DNA from: CAZHHH01 sp964532085
GTDB taxonomy: Bacteria > Bacteroidota > Bacteroidia > Bacteroidales > Marinilabiliaceae
Direction of reading: 5' to 3'
Length of the DNA: 40,315 nt
Assembly (NCBI GenBank): GCA_964532085.1
Contig: CAZHHH010000009.1
Span: forward strand, 1 to 40,315
Positions within the stretch are counted from its first letter, which is position 1. Every line of letters begins with the position of its first letter. The position numbers and the translations under genes are program-made. Positions 32,793 through 40,315 of the stretch are shown here, in pieces. The notes under the pieces are model-generated. The model saw only the letters and a program-made list of their open reading frames with translations, was not told where the DNA came from and did no database searches.

Positions 32793-34763
32793 ATGAGACA
32801 AATATTATTGTTAACGTTAAGCCTATTCATTTCATTTGCATGTGTTGCTCAATCTAATGAGTTTGTAGTTCAAACAAATCAGCTTGGAGCAAAAATTCAA
32901 CCTACCATGTATGGTCTATTCTTTGAAGATATAAACTATGCTGCAGATGGTGGTATCTATGCAGAAATGATAAAAAACCGTTCTTTTGAATTCCCTCAAG
33001 CATTTATGGGTTGGGAAAAATACGGAAATGTTGAATTAAAAAATGATGGTCCTTTCGAGAAAAATCCACACTATGTAAATCTAAAATATGCTGGCCATGA
33101 CCATAAGCACACTGGTTTACAGAATGAGGGGTTCTTTGGCGTTGCAGTTAAGAAAAATGCAGAATATCGCTTTTCTGTTTGGGCAAGAGCTATTGATGGT
33201 AACAGCAAAATCCGTGTTCAATTAGTAGATGAGTCATCTATGGGTGAGCACCAAGCTTTTGTTTCAACAGATTTAGAGATCACTTCAAAAGAGTGGGAAA
33301 AGTATACTGTTATACTTAAATCTCCTAGAACTTTTGCAAAATCAAAACTTAGAATATTCTTAGCTTCTAAATCACAAGTTGACTTAGAGCACATTTCACT
33401 TTTCCCTGTTGACACTTGGAATGGACATGAAAATGGTTTAAGAAAAGATTTAGTTCAAGCACTTTACGACATCAAACCTGGAGTATTCCGTTTCCCTGGT
33501 GGTTGTATTGTTGAAGGGACTGACTTAGACACAAGATATAATTGGAAAAACAGTGTTGGCCCAGTTGAAAATCGTCCTTTAAATGAGAATCGCTGGCATT
33601 ACACTTTCGCACATCGTTTTTTTCCTGACTATTTCCAAAGCTATGGTTTAGGTTTCTATGAATATTTCTTACTATCTGAAGAGATAGGCGCAGAACCTCT
33701 ACCAGTTGTAAGCTGTGGTTTAGCTTGTCAATTTCAAAATAACACAATGGACGCACACGTTGCTTTGTGTGATTTAGATAGCCACATTCAAGATGCGTTA
33801 GACTTAATCGAATTTGCAAACGGTGACGTAAACACAACCTGGGGTAAAGTCAGAGCTGAGATGGGACATCCAGAGCCTTTCAATATGAAATTTATCGGTA
33901 TCGGTAATGAGCAGTGGGGTGAGGAGTATCCAGAAAGATTAGAGCCATATATGAAAGCCATTAAAGCAAAATATCCAAAAATGTTAGTTATTGGTGGTTC
34001 AGGCCCAGGTTCTGAAGGTAAAGAGTTTGACTACCTATGGCCAGAGATGAAGCGTTTAAATGTTGATTTAGTTGATGAGCATTTTTACAGACCAGAGAGC
34101 TGGTTCTTAGCTCAAGGAGCTCGCTATGACAACTACGATAGAAAAGGTCCAAAAGTATTTGCTGGTGAATATGCTTGTCATGGCGCTGGTAAGAAATGGA
34201 ACCATTTTAACGCTGCACTTCTTGAAGCTGCATTTATGACTGGCTTAGAAAGAAATGCTGATATAGTACACATGGCAACTTATGCACCACTTTTTGCCCA
34301 CGTTGATGGATGGCAGTGGAGACCAGATATGATTTGGTTTGATAATTTACGTTCTGTAAAAACAGCTAGCTACTATGTTCAGCAATTATATGCTACTAAC
34401 AAAGGTACAAACGTTTTACCTCTTAAAATGGATGGTAAAGCTGTAACTGGTGCAGATGGGCAAAATGGACTTTTTGCAAGTGCAGTTTGGGATGCAGATA
34501 CAAAAGAGATTATCGTAAAAGTTGCAAATACATCTGATAATAAACAGAGTCTAAAATTAAATCTACAAGGACTTAAAAAGAGGGATAAAATAAATAGTGC
34601 TAAAGCAATTGTATTACAATCAAGTGATATTATTGCAGAAAACACTTTAGATAATCCAAATCTTATTGTCCCTGTTGAATCGATAGTAAAAGTTAACTCA
34701 AATGTAGTAGATGTAGAGCTTGACGCAAATTCATTTTATGTTTACAAATTTAAAGTTAACTAA
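32793..34763 (+). CDS. Secreted alpha-L-arabinofuranosidase, GH51
   Basis: Releases terminal arabinofuranose from arabinan, arabinogalactan or arabinoxylan. The 656-residue protein has a signal peptide (MRQILLLTLSLFISFACVAQ), then a conserved TMYGLFFEDINYAADGGIYAEMIKNRSFEF at residues 38-67. A carbohydrate-binding-like insert (about 80-205) comes next, then the TIM barrel with FRFPGGCIVEGTDLDTRYNWK. Acid/base is Glu373 in FIGIGNEQWGEEY and nucleophile Glu459 in KVFAGEYACHG. A beta-sandwich ends the protein. The long form with the insert is typical of Bacteroidota and of plant GH51. It diverges from the GH2 gene and carries its own terminator. Confidence 0.95.
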   Translation: MRQILLLTLSLFISFACVAQSNEFVVQTNQLGAKIQPTMYGLFFEDINYAADGGIYAEMIKNRSFEFPQAFMGWEKYGNVELKNDGPFEKNPHYVNLKYAGHDHKHTGLQNEGFFGVAVKKNAEYRFSVWARAIDGNSKIRVQLVDESSMGEHQAFVSTDLEITSKEWEKYTVILKSPRTFAKSKLRIFLASKSQVDLEHISLFPVDTWNGHENGLRKDLVQALYDIKPGVFRFPGGCIVEGTDLDTRYNWKNSVGPVENRPLNENRWHYTFAHRFFPDYFQSYGLGFYEYFLLSEEIGAEPLPVVSCGLACQFQNNTMDAHVALCDLDSHIQDALDLIEFANGDVNTTWGKVRAEMGHPEPFNMKFIGIGNEQWGEEYPERLEPYMKAIKAKYPKMLVIGGSGPGSEGKEFDYLWPEMKRLNVDLVDEHFYRPESWFLAQGARYDNYDRKGPKVFAGEYACHGAGKKWNHFNAALLEAAFMTGLERNADIVHMATYAPLFAHVDGWQWRPDMIWFDNLRSVKTASYYVQQLYATNKGTNVLPLKMDGKAVTGADGQNGLFASAVWDADTKEIIVKVANTSDNKQSLKLNLQGLKKRDKINSAKAIVLQSSDIIAENTLDNPNLIVPVESIVKVNSNVVDVELDANSFYVYKFKVN

Positions 34764-34785
34764 AAAATAGTAGTTTTTTATGTTT

Positions 34786-34827
34786 AAAAACACGGTTTTA
34801 ACATTATGTTATGACCGTGTTTTTTTA
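34786..34827 (+). terminator. Intrinsic terminator after GH51 gene
   Basis: Stem AAAAACACGGT (34786-34796) with ACCGTGTTTTT (34814-34824) and further T. Confidence 0.85.
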
Positions 34828-34923
34828 TATCTTATATTTTAATACATTTTTGATACATATCAGAATAGTATTATTAAAAATGTTATTTTTGAACAATTAA
34901 ATCTCTATTATCTATTATTATAA

Positions 34924-35964
34924 ATGAAATCATTTTTACTCTCAGTAGATTACGAACTTTTCTTTGGCTCTAATTCAGGCACAGTTGAAAACTGTATGAT
35001 TAGACCAGTGCGAAGATTGATTAAAGAGTTAGAGATTTGTAATTGCAAAATGACTGTCTTTTGGGATATAATGCATTTTTACAGACTCAAAGAACTTGAA
35101 GAGAGTGTAAAGGATCTATATTATGATAGATTAATAATTCAAAAACAGATAGAGACGCTAATATCTAAAGGTCACGATGTTCAGATGCTCATAAATCCAC
35201 ACTGGCTTGATGCTAGATGGGAAAACAACAAATGGCATTTTAGTTATCAAAGATATTCTATCCATAGATTATGGAACGATGACGACCCCAATGATATTTA
35301 CACAATATTTGGGTGCATTACAAAGTCTAAAAACCTTATGGAGGAAGTATGCCAAGCTGTTGACAAGAATTACAAAGTGAGAGTTATAAGAACTGGTGGC
35401 GGACGTGTTGAGCCTTTCTCTCAATTAAAAAGTGCACTTATAGCAAATAATATAAAGATAGATTCATCATACTTATGTGGACTTAAGACAAAAAGCCCAT
35501 TCCCAGTTGACTTTACAAAAGGCCCAAAATGTGAACTGTTCTATAGATTTGAGAACTCAATTGTAAAAGGAGATGAAAATGGTTCATTTTGGGAAATTCC
35601 AAGGGGTGTTATAAGAGTTCCTTTTTTCTTTAGAGTAATTTTTTATCTTCAAGGTCTTTTTTCAAAAGAGACATATAGTAGGTACGGCGACGGTACGCCG
35701 CTTAAATTTTCATATAAAGAGACTTGGGGACACCAATGGTTTAATTTTAGAGCAAGATACTATAGATTATCATTGGAATATATAACTCCCTATAGATGGA
35801 AATATATTTTTAAAAAAGCTGTTGACAAAAGTCAAATAGTTATAAACTCAAAACATATTGGACCTCATACCATAAGATTTATTAGAGCTATGCTTAAAAA
35901 CAGAGAAGTGAGATTTTTTTCTTTCAAAGAGAGAATAGAAGAACTATCAATATACGAAAACTAA
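34924..35964 (+). CDS. NodB-like polysaccharide deacetylase homologue, probably altered metal site
   Basis: A 346-residue protein that resembles the polysaccharide-deacetylase-like family found in O-antigen and capsule clusters. The start KSFLLSVDYELFFG with Asp9 matches the first metal/base strand. GHDVQMLINPHWLDARWENNKWHF (residues 83-106) corresponds to the segment usually seen as GHDVQLHxHPxWLDA; here the two histidines of HxH are Leu89 and Asn91, while His84 and His93 remain. A YRTGG-like IRTGGGRVEP follows near residue 155. The C-terminal half (HQWFNFRARYYRLSLEY) is helical and basic. It may have lost hydrolase activity or use a different ligand set. It lies 26 bases before the aminotransferase gene and is probably co-transcribed with the Wbp genes. 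Confidence 0.75.
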   Translation: MKSFLLSVDYELFFGSNSGTVENCMIRPVRRLIKELEICNCKMTVFWDIMHFYRLKELEESVKDLYYDRLIIQKQIETLISKGHDVQMLINPHWLDARWENNKWHFSYQRYSIHRLWNDDDPNDIYTIFGCITKSKNLMEEVCQAVDKNYKVRVIRTGGGRVEPFSQLKSALIANNIKIDSSYLCGLKTKSPFPVDFTKGPKCELFYRFENSIVKGDENGSFWEIPRGVIRVPFFFRVIFYLQGLFSKETYSRYGDGTPLKFSYKETWGHQWFNFRARYYRLSLEYITPYRWKYIFKKAVDKSQIVINSKHIGPHTIRFIRAMLKNREVRFFSFKERIEELSIYEN

Positions 35965-35989
35965 TTTTAACTTATAATATATCTTAATT

Positions 35990-37117
35990 ATGACTCAAAA
36001 AATGGAGATGGTAAATTTACAGAAGCTGCATAACAGACATAAAGAGGAGCTACACGCAGCTATGTTAGAGGTGTTCGAAAATGGGCAGTTTATTAATGGT
36101 CCACAAGTAGGAGAATTTGCTAACAATTTAGGAGAATTTATAAACTCTAAATATGTTATTCCTTGCGGCAACGGCACTGATGCTCTGCAATTAGCACTTA
36201 TGGCTTTAGATTTAGAACCTGGCGATGAAGTTATAACAACAACATTCTCATTTGTTGCAACAGCCGAAGTTATCGCTTTGCTAGGATTAAAACCTGTGTT
36301 TGTAGATGTTGACGATAGAACATACAACATATCACCAAAGGCAATAGAGAGTGCCATTACAGAAAAAACGAAAGTGATTTTACCTGTTCATCTCTTTGGG
36401 CAAAGTGCAAATATGAATGCAATAATGAAAATTGCTGAGAAGCATGATCTGTTTGTTATCGAAGATGCTGCGCAAGCTTTAGGAGCAACATATACCATTG
36501 ACGGTGAAAGTAAATATGTAGGAACTATTGGTCATATAGGTTGCACATCATTCTTTCCATCAAAAAACTTAGGTGGATTTGGAGATGGTGGGGCTTGTTT
36601 CACACAAGATGAAGAGTTGGCAAACAAGATAAGAACCATTGCGAACCACGGTTCTACAAAACGATATTTTCACGATGTTACTGGTGTAAACTCTAGACTT
36701 GACACTCTGCAAGCTGCAATGCTCAATGTAAAACTAAAGTATTTCAGACAGGCATTAAATGCGCGAGCAATTACAGGCGAACATTATAATAATCAATTTA
36801 TAGAGATAGATGAAATTTTAATTCCACGACACGAACCGTTGGCAAATCACACATATAATCAATATACAATTAGAGTTTTGGGAGGCAAACGTGATGAATT
36901 AAAAAACTTTCTGCAAGAAAAAGGAATTCCGTCAAGAGTCTATTATCCATTGCCACTGCACAAGCAAAAGGCGTTTGAGAACAATTCTATTTCTGTTTTT
37001 CCGTTAGAAAATTCTGATATTTTATCTAATGAAGTGCTATCGCTCCCAATTCACACAGAGATGACAAAAAATGATGTGCATATGATTACGAAGTATATAA
37101 AAGATTTTTTTGTGTAA
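35990..37117 (+). CDS. wbpE: UDP-sugar 3-aminotransferase, WbpE/DegT family
   Basis: PLP-dependent enzyme of the DegT/DnrJ/EryC1 family, 375 residues. It likely transfers the amino group of glutamate to UDP-2-acetamido-3-keto-glucuronate, made by the WbpB-like enzyme. Seen: PCGNGTDALQLALMAL (58-73), Asp159 in VIEDAAQALGA contacting the PLP ring, the Schiff-base Lys192 in CTSFFPSKNLGGFGDGG, and NSRLDTLQAAML. YTIRV and PSRVYYPLPLHKQKAF close the active site. The start could also be Met5 or Met7 (MVNLQKLH). In Porphyromonas gingivalis the equivalent enzyme is PorR. A 178-base gap with a palindrome separates it from wbpD. Confidence 0.88.
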   Translation: MTQKMEMVNLQKLHNRHKEELHAAMLEVFENGQFINGPQVGEFANNLGEFINSKYVIPCGNGTDALQLALMALDLEPGDEVITTTFSFVATAEVIALLGLKPVFVDVDDRTYNISPKAIESAITEKTKVILPVHLFGQSANMNAIMKIAEKHDLFVIEDAAQALGATYTIDGESKYVGTIGHIGCTSFFPSKNLGGFGDGGACFTQDEELANKIRTIANHGSTKRYFHDVTGVNSRLDTLQAAMLNVKLKYFRQALNARAITGEHYNNQFIEIDEILIPRHEPLANHTYNQYTIRVLGGKRDELKNFLQEKGIPSRVYYPLPLHKQKAFENNSISVFPLENSDILSNEVLSLPIHTEMTKNDVHMITKYIKDFFV

Positions 37118-37139
37118 GGAATAGCATAAAAATGCCCAC

Positions 37140-37189
37140 ATATTGCGGTCGCCCACGTAGGGGCGCCCCTACGTGGGCGACCGCAATAT
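37140..37189. repeat. Perfect 50-bp palindrome
   Basis: Two 25-base arms, 37140-37164 and 37165-37189, are exact reverse complements with no loop; the GC-rich centre reads TAGGGGCGCCCCTA. It is far richer in G+C than its flanks and has no T run on the plus strand, so it is not a normal terminator. It lies between wbpE and wbpD, where it would form a strong hairpin in the mRNA. A decayed relative occurs at 4382-4398. Confidence 0.95.
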
Positions 37190-37295
37190 ACATAAATCCA
37201 AAAAACCAAAACGCATTTTTCAATTTGGGATAAAATCTATGATAAAATTATTGTTCTTAACATTTTGTGAGTAATTTTGGGAATATTTTTAAAAA

Positions 37296-37856
37296 ATGAT
37301 ACACGAATCGGCAATAATAGATGAAGGATGCGAAATTGGTGAAGGTACACGAATTTGGCATTTTTGTCATTTAATTACAGGTTGCAAAGTGGGCAAAAAT
37401 TGCTCTCTTGGACAAAATGTAATGGTGGCTAATGGCGTTGTTCTTGGCAATAATGTAAAAGTGCAAAATAATGTCTCTTTATATGAAGGCGTTGTCTGTG
37501 AAGACTATGTATTCATTGGTCCATCGGCAGTTTTTACAAATGTGATAAATCCCCGCAGTGGAGTTGTTAGGAAAGATGAATATAAAAAAACAATAGTCCG
37601 ACAGGGTGCCACAATCGGCGCAAACGCAACTATTGTGTGTGGTGTAGAAATTGGTAAATATGCTTTTGTTGGAGCTGGGTCTGTTGTTACAAAAAATATA
37701 AAAAACTACGCTTTAGTTGTTGGAAATCCTGCCAAACAGATTGGTTGGATGAGCGAAAAAGGCTACAAACTAGATTTTAACTCTGACGGTAAAGCAACTT
37801 GCATTGAAGAAAATAGCGAGTATATTATTGAAAATGGTGAAGTGAGAAAATTATAA
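37296..37856 (+). CDS. wbpD: UDP-3-amino sugar N-acetyltransferase, WbpD-like hexapeptide enzyme
   Basis: A left-handed beta-helix acetyltransferase of 186 residues that likely acetylates the 3-amino group produced by WbpE, forming UDP-2,3-diacetamido-2,3-dideoxy-glucuronate. Hexapeptide repeats run from DEGCEIGEGTRIWHFCHLITGCKVGKNC through residue 125 (VRQGATIGANATIVCGVEIGKYAFVGAGSVV). The catalytic His is expected in RIWHFCH near residues 22-26. VFIGPSAVFTNVINPRSGV and WMSEKGYKL are characteristic of the WbpD/WlbB group. Only 2 bases separate it from the dehydrogenase gene. Confidence 0.9.
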   Translation: MIHESAIIDEGCEIGEGTRIWHFCHLITGCKVGKNCSLGQNVMVANGVVLGNNVKVQNNVSLYEGVVCEDYVFIGPSAVFTNVINPRSGVVRKDEYKKTIVRQGATIGANATIVCGVEIGKYAFVGAGSVVTKNIKNYALVVGNPAKQIGWMSEKGYKLDFNSDGKATCIEENSEYIIENGEVRKL

Positions 37857-37858
37857 AG

Positions 37859-38893
37859 ATGACAAAAAATATAAAATTTGCAGTAGTTGGTCTTGGGCAT
37901 ATTGGGAAACGACATGCAACAATGATTCAGGAAAATAAAAATGCTGAATTAGTTGCTGTTTGTGATATTTTAGATGCATCGCACACAAATTTTAATGATA
38001 AAGAGATACCATATTTCAATAATATTGATGAGCTTTTAAATTCAGATATAGAATTTGACATTTTAAATATTTGCACACCTAATGGACTACATGCAGAGAT
38101 GACTCTCAAAGCACTGGATAGGAAAAAGCATGTGGTTGTAGAAAAACCGATGACACTATCTAAAAAAGATGCAGAAGAGGTAATTTTCAAATCTCTTCAA
38201 GTTTCTAAAAATGTGTTTGTGGTTATGCAAAACAGATATTCTCCACCATCAAAATGGCTAAAGCAAGTGATTAATGATAATCTGTTGGGGAAAATATTCT
38301 TTGTCCAATTAAACTGTTTTTGGAATAGAGACGACAGATATTATGAGTCTGGCGGATGGCACGGCTCACCTGACTTAGACGGCGGTGTACTTTTTACTCA
38401 GTTTTCACATTTTATAGATATAATGTATTGGCTTTTTGGAGACATTGCCAATATAAAAGGAAATTTTGCAAACTTTGCTCATCACCACTCTGCACCATTT
38501 GAAGATGTTGGCTCAGTGGTTTTTGATTTTGTAAATGGTGGAATGGGAAGCTTAAATTACTCAACAGCTGTTTATGATAAGAATTTAGAAAGTAGCATCA
38601 CAATAATTGGCGAGAAAGGAACTATAAAAGTTGCTGGACAATATATGGACAGTGTAGTTGAGTGCAACATTGCGAATTATGAAATGCCAGAATTAGAGGC
38701 ATCAAATCCGCCAAACGATTATGGAACTTATAAAGGTTCTGCATCAAATCACGGTGCTGTAATAGAGAATGTAATTCAGACATTGCAAGGAAATACATCT
38801 GTTGCTACCAATGCGCTGGAAGGTATGAAAATCATAGATATGATTGAGAGAATATACGAAGTGCGTGGCGCAGGAGAAAAAACTTTTAGATAG
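37859..38893 (+). CDS. wbpB: UDP-GlcNAcA 3-dehydrogenase, WbpB/WlbA-like
   Basis: Gfo/Idh/MocA-family oxidoreductase of 344 residues. It likely oxidises C3 of UDP-N-acetylglucosaminuronate to the 3-keto sugar that WbpE aminates. The Rossmann loop is VVGLGHIGKRHA (residues 9-20), the catalytic-loop Lys96 lies in VVVEKPMTL, and GGWHGSPDLDGGVLFTQFSHFIDIMYWLFGD carries the conserved Asp and His pair. The C-terminal sheet has SVVFDFVNGGMGSLNYST. Family enzymes keep NAD bound and recycle it with 2-oxoglutarate, which the aminotransferase makes; that coupling is known for WbpB/WbpE and only inferred here. Confidence 0.9.
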   Translation: MTKNIKFAVVGLGHIGKRHATMIQENKNAELVAVCDILDASHTNFNDKEIPYFNNIDELLNSDIEFDILNICTPNGLHAEMTLKALDRKKHVVVEKPMTLSKKDAEEVIFKSLQVSKNVFVVMQNRYSPPSKWLKQVINDNLLGKIFFVQLNCFWNRDDRYYESGGWHGSPDLDGGVLFTQFSHFIDIMYWLFGDIANIKGNFANFAHHHSAPFEDVGSVVFDFVNGGMGSLNYSTAVYDKNLESSITIIGEKGTIKVAGQYMDSVVECNIANYEMPELEASNPPNDYGTYKGSASNHGAVIENVIQTLQGNTSVATNALEGMKIIDMIERIYEVRGAGEKTFR

Positions 38894-38918
38894 TAAAAAT
38901 CATTTAATATTAAAGAAA

Positions 38919-40208
38919 ATGTATCAGGACTTAATTAACAAAAAAACAAAACTTTCAGTTATTGGATTGGGGTATGTTGGATTACCAATTGCTCTTGAAT
39001 TTGCACGAAAAATGCAAGTTGTAGGCTTTGATATTAATGAAGAGCGCATTGAAATGATGCGAAATAAAATTGACCCCAGTAATGAGCTAAGTTCTGAAGC
39101 GTTTGATGGTTGTGATATACTTTTTACAAGTAATATAGATGATTTAAATGATGCTACTTTTCATGTTGTGGCTGTTCCTACCCCACTTACAGACCATAAA
39201 CTGCCCGACCTTAGACCACTTTTAGGGGCGTCTGCAACAGTGGGTAAAATCCTAAAAAAAGGTGATATAGTTGTATTTGAATCAACTGTTTATCCTGGCT
39301 GCACAGAAGATGATTGTGTGCCTATTTTAGAACAAGAGTCTGGTCTAAAATTTAATAAAGATTTTAAAGTTGGCTACTCTCCCGAAAGAATAAATCCAGG
39401 AGATAAAGAGCGAACATTAACAAAAATATTAAAAATAGTTTCGGCTAGCGATGATGAAACTTTAGAAGTTGTTGATGAAGTTTATAGCTCTATTATTGAA
39501 GCTGGAACCTATCGAGCAAGTTCAATTAAGGTTGCAGAAGCTGCCAAAATTATCGAAAACACACAGCGTGATGTCAATATCGCATTGATGAATGAACTTT
39601 CGCTAATTTTCAACAAATTAGATATAAACACTTATGAGGTGTTAGAAGCTGCTGGAACAAAATGGAACTTTCTAAAATTCTTCCCCGGCTTAGTTGGTGG
39701 ACATTGCATTGGTGTTGACCCATATTACTTGACATACAAAGCTAGTGAGTTAGGAATTCATTCTAAAATAATTACAGGAGGTAGAGATATCAATGACTCT
39801 ATGGCTTCATATATTGCCAATGAAACTGTAAAAAGACTTATTTCATTAGGACATCCGATAAATGGCTCAAGAGTGCTAATAATGGGTGCAACTTTCAAAG
39901 AGAATGTTAGTGACATTAGAAATTCTAAAGTGGCTGATTTGGTGCACGAACTAGAATCTTTCAGTCTTGATGTTGACATTGTTGACCCTTATGCCTCGTC
40001 TGATGAATTAAAAGAGGAATATGGATTTTCACTTAGCGACAAACCTACAGGCAAATATAATGCAGTTATTGTGGCAGTTAATCACAAACCATATTTAGAG
40101 TGTGATGAGAAATATTTCAAAAAACTGCTTTCAAAAAACGGACTTTTTATAGATGTAAAAGGAGTTTATAGAGGAAAGATTGAGAAGCTGACTTATTGGA
40201 GTTTGTAA
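38919..40208 (+). CDS. wbpA: Nucleotide-sugar 6-dehydrogenase (UDP-GlcNAc dehydrogenase, WbpA/TviB type)
   Basis: Oxidises C6 of a UDP-N-acetylhexosamine to the uronate, first step of the pathway encoded by the preceding genes. I choose the ATG at 38919, giving 429 residues with MYQDLINKKTKLSVIGLGYV; the frame is open to an ATG at 38844, but that lies inside wbpB and adds 25 unrelated residues. Motifs: GLGYVGLP (16-23), ESTVYPGCTEDDCVPIL, VGYSPERINPGDKERTLTKI (151-170), ENTQRDVNIALMNEL, and catalytic Cys263 in GLVGGHCIGVDPYYL. These fit the WbpA/WbpO/TviB clade and not UDP-glucose dehydrogenase; GlcNAc against GalNAc cannot be decided from sequence alone, but the neighbours favour GlcNAc. It is 25 bases after wbpB. 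Confidence 0.92.
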   Translation: MYQDLINKKTKLSVIGLGYVGLPIALEFARKMQVVGFDINEERIEMMRNKIDPSNELSSEAFDGCDILFTSNIDDLNDATFHVVAVPTPLTDHKLPDLRPLLGASATVGKILKKGDIVVFESTVYPGCTEDDCVPILEQESGLKFNKDFKVGYSPERINPGDKERTLTKILKIVSASDDETLEVVDEVYSSIIEAGTYRASSIKVAEAAKIIENTQRDVNIALMNELSLIFNKLDINTYEVLEAAGTKWNFLKFFPGLVGGHCIGVDPYYLTYKASELGIHSKIITGGRDINDSMASYIANETVKRLISLGHPINGSRVLIMGATFKENVSDIRNSKVADLVHELESFSLDVDIVDPYASSDELKEEYGFSLSDKPTGKYNAVIVAVNHKPYLECDEKYFKKLLSKNGLFIDVKGVYRGKIEKLTYWSL

Positions 40209-40221
40209 TTTTTTATGGAAT

Positions 40222-40264
40222 GCTGATTGCTTATATAGAACGCTGATTGCGCTGATTGCGCTGA
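40222..40264. repeat. Short direct repeats of GCTGATTGC
   Basis: GCTGATTGC occurs at 40222-40230, 40242-40250 and 40251-40259, followed by the start of a fourth (GCTGA at 40260-40264). It is an intergenic repeat after the wbpA-like gene; no gene is visible from 40209 to the window end. Confidence 0.8.
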
Positions 40265-40315
40265 TGATGTTTTTGTTTCTTTAATCTGTGCAAATAAATT
40301 TAAAACCGTGTCACC

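Noticed and set aside
33472..33837. 121-codon minus-strand frame inside the GH51 gene
   Set aside because: Overlaps catalytic-domain coding sequence; no motifs and His/Leu/Asn-rich product.
40222..40264. CRISPR-like array from GCTGATTGC repeats
   Set aside because: Unit of 9 bases with no regular spacers; a simple intergenic repeat.

Overview
The window looks like a chromosome segment from an AT-rich member of the Bacteroidota, most likely Bacteroidales. The evidence is the ribosomal order rplM-rpsI-rpsB-tsf, L13 and S2 proteins of Bacteroidota type, families largely typical of the phylum (DUF2723, DUF6427, DUF4328, GLUG surface proteins), weak Shine-Dalgarno signals, and several matches to the phylum's promoter pattern (TTTG, 19-21 bases, TAnnTTTG). 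This assignment is inference; no rRNA gene is present.

Layout. 1-2.9 kb (minus): a truncated secreted GLUG-repeat protein, a secreted hypothetical protein, and a DUF4328 membrane gene split by an in-frame TAA. 3-8.8 kb: pyrH (+), a small Cys-containing membrane protein, ribE, then the translation operon rplM-rpsI-rpsB-tsf (minus) and a DUF2007 protein. Between ribE and tsf lies a 258-bp MITE-like element with inverted ends and 15-bp flanking direct repeats. 8.8-10.5 kb (+): guanine deaminase, alkyladenine DNA glycosylase and an HTATIP2-like oxidoreductase.

10.7-21.9 kb is a complete-looking hexuronate/pectin-monomer module. On the minus strand lacI-kduI-kduD turns unsaturated uronate (DKI) into 2-keto-3-deoxygluconate (KDG). 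Divergently, uxaC-kdgK-kdgA-uxuB-exuT and then lacI-uxaE handle galacturonate and glucuronate import, isomerisation, C-epimerisation, reduction, and KDG phosphorylation and cleavage. Only mannonate dehydratase (uxuA) is missing. The divergent lacI/uxaC region shows two promoter matches, each carrying a 10-bp CG- or TA-centred palindrome where a LacI-family operator would sit.

21.9-27.9 kb (minus): DUF2723 GT-C membrane protein, polysaccharide deacetylase, purD and DUF6427 membrane protein, tightly packed. 28.25 kb: tRNA-Gln(TTG) with a very good promoter and a terminator. 28.7-34.8 kb: an orphan membrane histidine kinase, then divergent secreted GH2 and GH51 glycosidases that fit side-chain removal from pectin or arabinogalactan upstream of the uronate module.

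34.9-40.2 kb (+): a NodB-like protein that seems to lack metal ligands, then four genes (WbpE-, WbpD-, WbpB- and WbpA-like) that together make UDP-2,3-diacetamido-2,3-dideoxy-glucuronate, a precursor of surface polysaccharide and, in Porphyromonas gingivalis, of A-LPS that anchors type IX secretion cargo. A perfect 50-bp palindrome lies inside this cluster, and a decayed relative lies beside ribE. I did not find CRISPR, phage, transposase or an obviously novel defence system; the most unusual signals are the interrupted DUF4328 gene, the MITE-like element, the palindrome family and the operator/promoter layout.
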